Assembly (NCBI GenBank): GCA_019118685.1
Contig: DWYL01000008.1
Coordinates: 1-43,838, forward strand
Length of the DNA stretch: 43,838 nucleotides
Reading direction: 5' to 3'
Source of the DNA: Candidatus Blautia merdipullorum
GTDB lineage: Bacteria > Bacillota > Clostridia > Lachnospirales > Lachnospiraceae
How positions within the stretch are numbered: position 1 is the stretch's first letter; each line of letters starts with the position of its first letter. The position numbers and the translations under genes are program-made. Shown in pieces: positions 1-7,950 of the stretch. The notes beneath the pieces are model-generated. The model ran no database searches. It was not told the DNA's origin and worked only from the letters and a program-made list of their open reading frames with translations.

Positions 1-76
1 TTGATTGTTTCGTTGTGGTGACTTAACAATACTACTTTTAGGACTTGCTTTCTACTGCTTTTGTTATAGAAAACAG

Positions 77-122
77 AAAATCGCTATGCCACAGCCTTGG
101 CAGGCCATCGCGCAGCGATTTT
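77..122 (+). terminator. Nested hairpin upstream of arsR-like gene, possible terminator
   Basis: AAAATCGCT (77-85) and AGCGATTTT (114-122) are perfect 9-bp inverted arms, and inside them TGCCA (87-91) pairs with TGGCA (98-102) around a six-base loop. The right arm ends in TTTTG, so it could terminate transcription arriving from the left, or form in the leader of the ArsR/AraC mRNA. Positions 1-76 hold no gene that I can support. Confidence 0.45.
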
Positions 123-151
123 GTTCAATTAATATTTGTGAGGGATTGACT

Positions 152-526
152 ATGAAAAATCAGATTTTGCCCCATGATCATGGGGGACACGAAGATAAGG
201 TTGCAGAGCATATGCCTACAGAAAGCGAAATCGCAGGAGTCTCTGAAGCCATGAAGCAGCTGGGTGATCCCAGCCGGCTCCGGATTTTCTGGCTTCTCTG
301 CCACTGTGAGGAATGTGTATTGAATATTGCGGCTTTAGTAAACATGAGCAGCCCGGCTGTCTCTCATCACCTGAAACTGCTGAAAAGCAGCGGCCTGATC
401 GTCAGCCGGCGGGAAGGAAAAGAAATGTATTATCGCACAGCAGACACAGAACTGGCTCAGGTTCTTCATCATACTATAGAAAAGCTTGGAAAGATCACCT
501 GTCCTGAAGACTCGGAAAAAAGCTGA
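152..526 (+). CDS. ArsR/SmtB-family winged-helix metal-type repressor
   Basis: A 124-residue winged-helix repressor of the ArsR/SmtB family. The recognition region reads SSPAVSHHLKLLKSSGLI (about residues 66-83), followed by the wing GKEMYYR. Start choice: the frame is open from position 5, but ATG at 152 has AGGGA six bases upstream and gives the normal family length. Candidate metal ligands are a His-rich N-terminus (HDHGGHED, residues 8-15), Cys50, Cys52 and Cys55 in CHCEEC next to the position of the ELCVC site of CadC/ArsR proteins, and Cys117. The second Cys of the canonical ELCVC pair is Leu here. The family represses metal-resistance genes and is released by metal binding; the metal is unknown. 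It is 14 bases upstream of an AraC-type regulator, so the two are probably cotranscribed. No transporter is visible beside it. Confidence 0.88.
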   Translation: MKNQILPHDHGGHEDKVAEHMPTESEIAGVSEAMKQLGDPSRLRIFWLLCHCEECVLNIAALVNMSSPAVSHHLKLLKSSGLIVSRREGKEMYYRTADTELAQVLHHTIEKLGKITCPEDSEKS

Positions 527-540
527 AGGAGTTCCTCTGT

Positions 541-1572
541 ATGGAAAAAGAAATCTCATGTCAAGTAAAAGCAAAACTGAAAAATATCCGGCCTGGAGAG
601 GCTCGTCTCCATTTCTATTCTTCTCAAACCGGAAAAACAAAAGAAAAGGAGTTTTCTCTATCCGATTCTGAAGATTCAAAGCTTTTTCTGGAACATTATG
701 ACCTGTATACAGGCATAAGCATCACTTTTGTCTGCTTCCTGGGGCATCGGCTTGCCTTTCATCACCGCCACCGTCCATCTGTCTTGAAAATTGATCACTG
801 CCATTTAGGCAGGATCGGCTGGAACATGGAAAACGGACAAAGTCTTTATATGGGGAAAGGTGATCTGGCTGTCCATTCCAGAGATGCCTGCAAAGAAGCT
901 GTAACAGAAATCACTTTTCCTCTGGGATACTATGAAGGGATCATTGTATCAGCGGATCTGGAATCTCTGAAAAACCATCTCCCCTCTCCCCTTAATGAAG
1001 CGGGGCTTAAGGAAGGACTGCTGTCCCGTAAATTCGGTGCTTCCCGGGATATTTTTTCTTTTCCTGCTGACAAAAGAGTAGAACATATTTTTTCAGAACT
1101 CTATGACCTTCCCCAGGAAATGAAGATTCCTTATCTGAAGTTAAAGTGCCAGGAACTCCTCTTATTTCTTTACATGGAGGATCCTTTTCAGGGCAAAGCC
1201 GCAGATCCTTATTATTCAGATCAGATAGAAATCGTTAAGTCTGTCCACAGCCTTATTACCGAAAATCTGACAGAGCGTTATACCATCGAGGAATTGTCGA
1301 AAAAATACAGGATCAATAGTTCTGCCCTGAAAAGTATTTTTAAGTCTGTTTACGGCCTTCCCATCGCTTCCTATATGAAAGAGTACCGTATCCGCCAGGC
1401 AGCGGCTATGCTGAGAAGTTCCCAGGAAAGCATCTCCTGGATCGCTCATTCCGTAGGATACGAAAGTCAAAGCAAATTTACCAGCGCTTTTAAAAATGTT
1501 ATGGAGGTTCTTCCTACAGACTACCGAAAACAGTATCAGGAGGAGAACCATCGGAAAGATACCCTTAAATAA
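541..1572 (+). CDS. AraC-family transcriptional regulator
   Basis: A 343-residue protein. The C-terminal part (about residues 235-335) is a typical AraC double helix-turn-helix: YTIEELSKKYRINSSALKSI for the first helix pair, then ISWIAHSVGYESQSKFTSAF with the conserved second-HTH pattern. The N-terminal 230 residues are an unassigned sensor region with a His-rich stretch (GHRLAFHHRHR, about residues 70-80). The start ATG follows GAAGGAG at 524-530 with usual spacing. It lies 14 bases after the ArsR-type gene, suggesting one operon with two regulators that could answer related signals. Its last 37 bases overlap the 3' end of the convergent transglutaminase-like pseudogene. No target genes are evident; the ligand is unknown. 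Confidence 0.9.
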   Translation: MEKEISCQVKAKLKNIRPGEARLHFYSSQTGKTKEKEFSLSDSEDSKLFLEHYDLYTGISITFVCFLGHRLAFHHRHRPSVLKIDHCHLGRIGWNMENGQSLYMGKGDLAVHSRDACKEAVTEITFPLGYYEGIIVSADLESLKNHLPSPLNEAGLKEGLLSRKFGASRDIFSFPADKRVEHIFSELYDLPQEMKIPYLKLKCQELLLFLYMEDPFQGKAADPYYSDQIEIVKSVHSLITENLTERYTIEELSKKYRINSSALKSIFKSVYGLPIASYMKEYRIRQAAAMLRSSQESISWIAHSVGYESQSKFTSAFKNVMEVLPTDYRKQYQEENHRKDTLK

Positions 1573-3464
1573 TATATCAGACGCTTCCTTGTCTTCATTT
1601 CATTTAAAATAGTGTTTCTTATCTTCAGGCAGCTTCCATAGGCTGCCTGGAAACTCTCCTGTCTGGGCTTTTCAGGATTTCCAAAGCTTTCTTCTCTTGC
1701 TGCCCTGACAATCTGCTCTGCTTCCTTCAGAGAGACAGCAGGGATTTCCACGGAAAGCCTGCTGTAAAAATCCCGTTCCCACCCCTGATACTCTCGCATA
1801 ATCCCGGAAAAGTGCAGATCAAAAAGAAGCTGGTCAAAAAGCCTTCCCATACCGCCTTTTTGTATCCACTGGTCTCTTCTTTTATATCGCCGGTAAAAAA
1901 ATCCTAACAGAACAATAAAGACTACCGTCCCAATGGTTAGACCAATCCATAAACTTTTCTGGTCAGCTTCCCATGAAAAAACTGGTTTTTTCTCTTCCCG
2001 GGATGTATCCTCTGTGTCTTCTTCCTGAGTCTGCAGGCTTGGAAGGGAAAGATCCCAGCCTGTATCTGTCATAATATTTTGAAAGATCTCCGTGTCAAAT
2101 CCGGGATATCCGGCAGTGATTCCTTCTCCCATAGGCGTTACCTCTACAGGCGTCCAGCCATAATCCCGTATGAAGATTTCCGGCCAGGCATGAGCGGATT
2201 CATCTGTTACAACTGCCCTGTACGTTCCGTCAGCCTGCTCCTGAAAGGCGGATGGAGAAACTGCGTAACCTGTGGCATATCTGGCCGGCACTCCGTAAAG
2301 ACGGTACATCAGTACAGCCGCAGAGGCAAAATGCTGGCAATATCCTTCCTGCCCCTGAAAAAGGAAGTATTCCACCGGATCTTCATTAAAGGGAAACATT
2401 CCCGGTGTTCTTGTATAGAAAGCATTACTCTGGAGCGTGTATAAGATAAAAGTTGTTATATGTTCCAGATCTTCCATAGGATTTTCTCTGCATAACCGGG
2501 TCAGCCGGGGAATTTCTTTCTCGGGAACCTGGGTATAGATACCTGCCGCCTCCTTTATATAGGCGTCCTGGACTTCCTGATACGTTGCTCCGTTATCTGA
2601 AAAATAGGGTTGTATATTATCCCATTGAATGTCCATTTCATCCTGCTGAAAATACCGAAATCCATATATATCATATTTATATCTCTAATTATCCATGCTC
2701 CAGGTCCCGTCTGTACTGCTCATATCAGCTCCTGTCATCTGTTTAACAGTCCTCTGAATCCTTCCTTCTGCCTCATAGGCCGCCTGATACAGGCTTTCTT
2801 CACTCACATTTGTAATCAGGCATGCCGCTGCAAAGATTCCTCCAAATCCGCAAAATACTCCTATACGGATTTTATTGTTCAAATTATCTGCAGCCGGGGA
2901 AGAAAGTTTCCTTACCCCGGTCATGGCCCAGAAAGAAAGCTGGAAAACGGTCATAAGGAAAACGGAAAAATTGCCTGGAGCGTGCCCCAGAAGAGGCGCT
3001 GTTAAAAGCAGGATGGTCACTGCCAGGTAAAGGATCCAATGGGCATGAAGGATTTCTTCTATGACAAATCCTGCCAAAAGCAGTAATATTCCTAAGAAAA
3101 TGCCGCCTTCGGTCACTTCTCTGGGACCTTCTTTTAAGCTGCCCAGAACTCCCTGGAGAATCTCCGAAAGCTCTCTTCGAAGTTCTTCACTGACTGCAAG
3201 TCCTGCTGATCCGACTGCAGCCAGAATCCCTGTTCCTGCTCCAACATACACTTTTTTCTTCTGGCTTTTCAAAATCCAGAGGATGCATCCGGCTGCTGCC
3301 GTCCCCAGATTTACTTCCCACTGTACAAACTCCAGGCTCTCTATAGAGTAAAGAAAAAACAGCACTCCATATACTCCGGTAAACAAAAAAAGGATACTAA
3401 AAAAAGAAGTCCTCTGTTTATATCCTGTATAATATTTTCTGATCCTTGTATTTTTATCCTTTAT
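1536..3464 (-). pseudogene. TgpA-like membrane transglutaminase, broken (no start codon, in-frame amber)
   Basis: This reading frame encodes a membrane protein with an extracellular transglutaminase-like domain. Upstream of the amber are several hydrophobic segments (codons about 3464-2690). Downstream is the transglutaminase core with Cys in EGYCQHFASA, His in ESAHAWPEIF and Asp in RDYGWTPVEVTP, then one membrane helix near WIGLTIGTVVFIVLLGFFY and a cytoplasmic tail. Two lesions are visible. First, TAG at 2685-2687 interrupts the frame, which continues open on both sides. Second, between the DUF58 stop (3483) and 3386 there is a strong AAGGAGGAG but no in-frame ATG, GTG or TTG; the first TTG (3386) falls inside the first hydrophobic segment. 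The nearest restart ATG (2636) has only a weak ribosome site. Such proteins normally form an operon with MoxR and DUF58, as here. The spacer before the core also seems short, so an internal deletion is possible (inference). Confidence 0.85.
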
Positions 3465-3482
3465 AACTGTGTTCTCCTCCTT

Positions 3483-4544
3483 TTACGGAATTATGATTTT
3501 TGTTTTTTCTAATTCTTCTTCAAAATTCTCCAGACTGAATGTGCAGACACAATTGTCTTTGAAATATAGTTCCCGATGAATATTCAGTATAAATTCTCCC
3601 GGATGATTTATCTCTGAGATTCCTTCAAAAAACAATTTTTCCTGCATATCATAGAGTTCAAGGAGAAGGGACATACTTTCTTCTTCTGTCTGAACCATCC
3701 TTTGCAAAAAACGTCCTTCTGAAGTTCTCCAGCTTACCTGGACTCCCCTTTTTTTCTTCAGCAGTCCTGTCAGCACCCCGGACAAGATCTGGTAAAAAGC
3801 GCTCATCTCCTTTGGATCAGCTTCTTTTTCCCCTGAAAAGTCCAAATATAAAAATACGCTCTCCTCTTCCTCCTGATGAAATTCTTTGACTAATAACTGA
3901 TCTGTTCTTGCACTCTGCTTCCAGTGGATTCTCTTTACCAGGTCTCCCGGCATATATTCCCGAAGCTGGCGTATTTCTCCGCCGTTTTCCAAAAGCTTTA
4001 AATCTTCCTCCCCATATCCTCTGCTTTCCCTCATATCTCCGGGCAAAAACTCTATTTTCAAAGAATGACTTGAAGGGAGGACAAAGATCTCAGCCTCCTG
4101 CCTTTCTTTTCTTTTAAATTTAAACAAAGACAGATAGTCGTAAATCTGCTTTTCCGTCAGAGCAATGCTAAACTTTCCATTTAAAGGAAACTCCAGGGGC
4201 AGTTCTTCCTCTTGTCTTTTTTTCCCATCTATACCGCCTTCATAGGAAAAAATTTTTTTCATTTTTTTGTAAGCCCGGGTAAACTCCAGTCTGTATCTTC
4301 CCACCGGAAAAACAGAGGAATTTTCTATCCAGATTTTTATTCCCGTCTTTTCCCCTTTTTTCAATATCACTCTGTTCTCGCAAAATCCGGCAGTCAAATT
4401 TTTTTTCAAATATCTGGTCAGAAAAAACAAAAGGAAAAGCAGGATTATTTCTGCCACAGCAAGAGCCATAAGAGATTGGAGCCGATACATTGCCGCCATA
4501 TACCATGTAAAAAGAATGAGGAGAAAAAATAAAAATCTTTTCAT
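3483..4544 (-). CDS. DUF58 domain protein of a MoxR operon
   Basis: A 353-residue protein with two hydrophobic N-terminal segments (about residues 3-18 and 23-42) followed by a cytoplasmic or surface domain. The hallmark DUF58 segment is LREYMPGDLVKRIHWKQSAR (about residues 200-219), followed by TDQLLVKEF. DUF58 proteins are encoded with MoxR AAA+ ATPases and transglutaminase-like proteins; their exact role is unsettled and may involve assembly of envelope or metal-containing complexes. The frame is intact, but both partner genes are damaged. The ribosome binding site is poor (GAGAGAAG abutting the ATG), consistent with a deletion having fused its start to the truncated moxR. It is therefore uncertain whether it still functions. 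Confidence 0.8.
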   Translation of the reverse strand: MKRFLFFLLILFTWYMAAMYRLQSLMALAVAEIILLFLLFFLTRYLKKNLTAGFCENRVILKKGEKTGIKIWIENSSVFPVGRYRLEFTRAYKKMKKIFSYEGGIDGKKRQEEELPLEFPLNGKFSIALTEKQIYDYLSLFKFKRKERQEAEIFVLPSSHSLKIEFLPGDMRESRGYGEEDLKLLENGGEIRQLREYMPGDLVKRIHWKQSARTDQLLVKEFHQEEEESVFLYLDFSGEKEADPKEMSAFYQILSGVLTGLLKKKRGVQVSWRTSEGRFLQRMVQTEEESMSLLLELYDMQEKLFFEGISEINHPGEFILNIHRELYFKDNCVCTFSLENFEEELEKTKIIIP

Positions 4545-5139
4545 CTTCTCTCACCGGTCCTGGGCGGCTTTTGTCTGTAATTCCCATGGCCATAGCCAGC
4601 TCACTGTCAAAATCCGGATAGCCGATAGATAAATTTACCATAAATCTGTCCACCTGGGCCTCCGGAAGGGATTGAGTCCCGGAGCTTCCCGAAGGATTCT
4701 GGGTCGCAATGACCAGAAAGAGAGCGGGCACTTCTCTGGTAACTCCTTCTGCTGTCACCTTTCTCTCCTCCATAACCTCTAAAAGAGCAGACTGGGTCTT
4801 TGGAGAAGTCCTGTTGATCTCATCTGCCAGAAGAAGATTACAGAATACACTTCCCGGCTGATAGACAAACTTTTCTTCTTCCCTCCGATAAATGGAAAAT
4901 CCTGTGAGATCCGAGGGCAGTACGTCTGGAGTAAACTGGATTCTTTTATAATCCAAAAGCATTGTCCTGGAGAATGCCAGTGCCAGCGTAGTCTTTCCTA
5001 CTCCGGGAATGTCTTCCAGCAATACATGCCCATTTGCCAGAAAGGCCAGTATAACCTCTCTGATTTCCTCTCTTTTTCCAAGAATCACCTGATTCACCTG
5101 TGCCAGTACCTGTCGTACAGTATCTAGATTTTTTTCCAC
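4240..5139 (-). pseudogene. MoxR-type AAA+ ATPase, C-terminally deleted
   Basis: Residues 1 to about 195 are a clear MoxR ATPase: Walker A DIPGVGKTT (43-51), Walker B LLADEINR (103-110), sensor 1 IATQNPS (144-150) and the Arg-finger region PEAQVDRF (159-166). After SRPGPV (about residue 196, near position 4550) the homology ends abruptly. The frame then runs to 4240 through the DUF58 gene in another phase, giving a tail of unrelated residues (PHSFYMVYGG and onward). MoxR proteins are normally about 310-320 residues with a C-terminal AAA lid; here roughly 110 native residues are gone and the DUF58 start (4544) sits at the junction. This looks like an internal deletion. GTG at 5139 is preceded by AGGAGG. 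The ATPase is probably non-functional without its lid and sensor 2. Confidence 0.85.
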
Positions 5140-5184
5140 TCCTTTTCCTCCTGCATTTGATATTCTCTTAATACTTTAATTGTA

Positions 5185-5211
5185 CAAAAAAAGGACCTCC
5201 CAAAGAAGTCC
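5185..5211 (-). terminator. Intrinsic terminator after recU
   Basis: Read on the minus strand, GGACTTC and GAGGTCC form a 7-bp stem (one G-U) with a 5-base loop, followed by seven T residues. It lies 33 bases beyond the recU stop and separates the recU operon from the decayed moxR operon. Confidence 0.85.
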
Positions 5212-5243
5212 CGTTTAGTTTTTCAGTATATACTCTAAGGTTT

Positions 5244-5777
5244 TTATTCTCTGGAATCCAGATCCATCTGGATCCCATCCAAAAAGGGCACAAGAATATT
5301 TCCCTTTCTTTGAAGGAACCATCTCGGATCCAGCTCCTGATATTTAAAATGCCGGGGGCCTCCCTCCCGCCCTCTTTCCCAGAAATTATACATCTGACGA
5401 AAAGTCAGATAATAAATCTCGTCTCTGTGAGAAAAGTACAGGATCAAAAAAGCCAGTCCCTGCTGCTCTTCAAAATCCTTCATAAAATTCACCTGATGCT
5501 GATGGATATTCTGGAGAGGAAATACATCTGTATTGCACTCTTTTGCATCAAAGCACACCGGGATTCCCTGAACGGCTCCGATATAGTCTACCGTACTCTT
5601 TTTCTCAAAATAAGCCAGGGTAATATGCCGGCTTTTTTGATCGATCTGTACAGGGGTAATCGGTGTGGGAACCTTCTGGATCAGCGCCAGTTTTTTCTCC
5701 CGGTATAGTTCACAGGTATGATTGATAAATTCCTCCAATGTAGAGCCTCGCAGGCCTCTGGAATTCCAAGTAGCCAT
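5244..5777 (-). CDS. recU: Holliday junction resolvase RecU
   Basis: A 177-residue RecU nuclease, which cleaves four-way recombination junctions and acts with RuvAB in Firmicutes. The restriction-nuclease-like active site is visible as STVDYIGAVQGIPVCFDAKE (residues 61-80), with Asp64, Asp77 and Lys79 as the catalytic set, and the N-terminus NSRGLRG is typical. ATG at 5777 is preceded by AAGGAGG. It is last in a minus-strand run with lepB 12 bases upstream, and is followed by a strong terminator. The usual Firmicute partner ponA is not adjacent; the ruvAB genes lie elsewhere in this window (34806-36464). Confidence 0.92.
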   Translation of the reverse strand: MATWNSRGLRGSTLEEFINHTCELYREKKLALIQKVPTPITPVQIDQKSRHITLAYFEKKSTVDYIGAVQGIPVCFDAKECNTDVFPLQNIHQHQVNFMKDFEEQQGLAFLILYFSHRDEIYYLTFRQMYNFWERGREGGPRHFKYQELDPRWFLQRKGNILVPFLDGIQMDLDSRE

Positions 5778-5789
5778 TTTCCTGCCTCC

Positions 5790-6317
5790 TTACTCCAGTA
5801 TTTTAAAGCCAGGGAAATATTTTAACACGGCTTTTCCCAGGATCTTGTCTTTCTCTACATAAGGATTCTGCCAGAACCGGGAATCTTTGGAATTGTTTCT
5901 GTTGTCTCCAAGCATGAAATAACAGCCCTCAGGAACTGTATATGGGCCATAGCTTCCTACAGGAGTCTCAAAGGTAAAACTATCATCCAGAGGAGTATCT
6001 GAGCCATCTATATAAACCTTTCCGTCTATGATTTCCACAGTCTCTCCCGGGAGGCCAATGACTCTTTTAATAAACAGCTGGCTTTCATCATCCGGATATC
6101 GGAAAATCACAATATCATATCTTTCCGGATCTCCCAGTACATAAGCCAGCCGGTTGCCAAATATCCTGTCTCCGGTCATTATCGTGTTTTCCATGGATTC
6201 AGAAGGGATTTTTGCGTTAATAATCAAAAAATTATTTACTGCCAACACAAAAATCACCACGAAAATGATCATTTTTAAATATTCCAAAAGTTCTTTTCCA
6301 ATGGACTTTTTATTCAT
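5790..6317 (-). CDS. lepB: Type I signal peptidase
   Basis: A 175-residue signal peptidase I, which removes signal peptides at the outer face of the membrane. A single N-terminal membrane anchor (about residues 15-34) is followed by box B IPSESM with nucleophile Ser41, then FIKRVIGLPGE with the general base Lys84, and the C-terminal box GDNRNNSKDSR. The length matches the short Gram-positive Sip type. The start ATG overlaps the stop of the rluD-like gene by four bases (ATGA), so the two are translationally coupled, and recU follows 12 bases downstream. Confidence 0.95.
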   Translation of the reverse strand: MNKKSIGKELLEYLKMIIFVVIFVLAVNNFLIINAKIPSESMENTIMTGDRIFGNRLAYVLGDPERYDIVIFRYPDDESQLFIKRVIGLPGETVEIIDGKVYIDGSDTPLDDSFTFETPVGSYGPYTVPEGCYFMLGDNRNNSKDSRFWQNPYVEKDKILGKAVLKYFPGFKILE

Positions 6318-7321
6318 GATTCAGCATCTCCCTTATTCTCTCTGTACACTTTTTCAGAAAACCCTTCCCCTCTGAGTACTTTCTGAAATATTTCCGGCGG
6401 TTCTGCTGTAACAGTTCTTTCAGACAGGCCTTCCAGCACGCCCTCCTCCTTTGGAAAAACCAGCTTCCAGGCATGGAGGAGCTGGCTTTTCACGCCGTAT
6501 TCTCTGTCATATCTGTTATTGCATTTATTTTCTCCGTATTTTCTGTCCCCGATCACAGGATGCCCCATTGCAGCAAGATGGCCTCGTATCTGATGGGAAC
6601 GGCCGGTTAAAAGCTCCACTTCCAGAAGAGTATCCCCCTTTCCGGAAATTTCCAGAGGCTTATATCTGGTCTCTATATAAAGACTCCCCGGAACCTCTCT
6701 GTCCCATATCGTCACCTGATTTTCTTTCTCATCCTTTTTCAAAAAGCCGCGGATGTGGGCAGGCTTTCTTACCGTTCCTTTTACCAGAGCCAGATAATAT
6801 TTATGAATGCTTCTGTTTTTAAAACATTCAGACAAAGACTGAAGTCCCTTTACCGTCTTTCCTGCAGCTACAAGTCCGCTGGTATTTCTGTCCAGCCGGT
6901 TGCAGACTCCGGGACGGAACCCGCCGCCCATTTCTGCCTCTGCGCCCTCTTTATTCTGAAGATATCCTGTAATGTATTCTACCAAAGAAATATCCTCCCG
7001 GGAAGCTTTCTGAGAAAGTATTCCCGCCGGCTTATTGACAAAAAGCACCTGATCGTCTTCATAGGGAATATCCAGTTTTCTGTAAACGCCTTTTTTCTCT
7101 TCTCCCTGAAATTTTTCAATAGTCTCAGGAGCCAGAAACAGCCGGATTTCATCCATTGCTTTCAAAATTTCATTTCCCTGAGCCTTTTTTCCATTCAAAG
7201 TGATATTCTTTTTTCTCATCATTTTGTAGAGAAAGCTTTTGGGCGCCTCTTTTAAATATTTCCCCAGATATTTGTCCAGGCGCTGGCCGCTGTCTCCCTC
7301 TTTTATAATAATCTGCTTCAT
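6314..7321 (-). CDS. RluD/RluC-family 23S rRNA pseudouridine synthase
   Basis: A 335-residue RNA pseudouridine synthase. An N-terminal S4 RNA-binding domain (about residues 12-70, SGQRLDKYLGKYLKEAPKS) is followed by the catalytic domain (about 85-300). The catalytic motif is NRLDRNTSGL with Asp144; most relatives have HRLD, so the His-to-Asn change is notable but occurs in some Firmicute paralogues. The Tyr/Arg region GRSHQIRGHLAAMGHPVIGD is intact. The target uridine cannot be assigned from sequence. It is coupled to lepB downstream (ATGA overlap) and follows a gene of unknown function by eight bases. Confidence 0.9.
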   Translation of the reverse strand: MKQIIIKEGDSGQRLDKYLGKYLKEAPKSFLYKMMRKKNITLNGKKAQGNEILKAMDEIRLFLAPETIEKFQGEEKKGVYRKLDIPYEDDQVLFVNKPAGILSQKASREDISLVEYITGYLQNKEGAEAEMGGGFRPGVCNRLDRNTSGLVAAGKTVKGLQSLSECFKNRSIHKYYLALVKGTVRKPAHIRGFLKKDEKENQVTIWDREVPGSLYIETRYKPLEISGKGDTLLEVELLTGRSHQIRGHLAAMGHPVIGDRKYGENKCNNRYDREYGVKSQLLHAWKLVFPKEEGVLEGLSERTVTAEPPEIFQKVLRGEGFSEKVYRENKGDAES

Positions 7322-7329
7322 AGGTCCTC

Positions 7330-7950
7330 CTAGAGAGAAATGGCATAGAGCACTGACATAATCTTCTCATTTCTGGTCATATCCGGGTCTGAAGGATCCG
7401 GACGGTATTTAATATCCTTCTCCAGAGCCTCTCTGTGCTCCCACATGGACTCCAGACGGGCAGTATAATCCGAAAGTCTTCGGAAAATTTTCACCGTAAC
7501 ATAAAAGCCATTCTGTCTCAAAATATTCTGAATATGTTTTTCAACAAAGGCCGTATCTGTTTTCTCCCTGCTTGTATATCCTACCACGTTATTACCGCAG
7601 ACTGACAGGGAATCTATAAAAGACTGTTTCTCATAAGCAGAGATAACCAACTCATAGCCACAGGTAAGGCCGTGTTTATGTTTTTCTATCTCCTGGTAAT
7701 CTCCTACGTCCATAGGTTTCTGCAGAAACATCATGATCATGTCCACCGCAAATTTGCAGGCGGGAAGACAGGCCACCACAGCTACCACTGTAAATATGGT
7801 ATTTCTGGTCCTGTTGATATACAATCCTGTAAAAAAAACAAGAAGGGGAGCAATAAAAGCCAGAACCGTATAAAGGATCCTTTTTTTCTGCTGTACCTTG
7901 ATATATCCAAAATCTCCCTTTCGGATTTTTTTCTTTGTCGTTTTCTTCAT
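7330..7950 (-). CDS. Conserved membrane protein of unknown function
   Basis: A 206-residue protein that I do not recognise. It has a very basic N-terminus (KKTTKKKIRKGD), two hydrophobic segments (about residues 25-44 and 52-76) and a soluble C-terminal part of about 125 residues rich in charged residues. No catalytic motif is apparent; Cys residues occur at CGYELV and VCGNNVVG. The start overlaps the stop of the upstream SDR gene by four bases (ATGA), and the rluD-type gene follows eight bases later, so it sits inside a coupled housekeeping operon. The coupling suggests a function under shared expression, but none can be named. Confidence 0.75.
   Translation of the reverse strand: MKKTTKKKIRKGDFGYIKVQQKKRILYTVLAFIAPLLVFFTGLYINRTRNTIFTVVAVVACLPACKFAVDMIMMFLQKPMDVGDYQEIEKHKHGLTCGYELVISAYEKQSFIDSLSVCGNNVVGYTSREKTDTAFVEKHIQNILRQNGFYVTVKIFRRLSDYTARLESMWEHREALEKDIKYRPDPSDPDMTRNEKIMSVLYAISL

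Noticed and set aside
5-151. N-terminal extension of the ArsR-type gene
   Set aside because: The extra 49 codons pass through a hairpin, have no ribosome site and exceed the family length; ATG 152 has a good site.
5140-5184. Promoter for the moxR operon
   Set aside because: TTGTAC is present on the minus strand but no convincing -10 lies at the right spacing; too weak to list.
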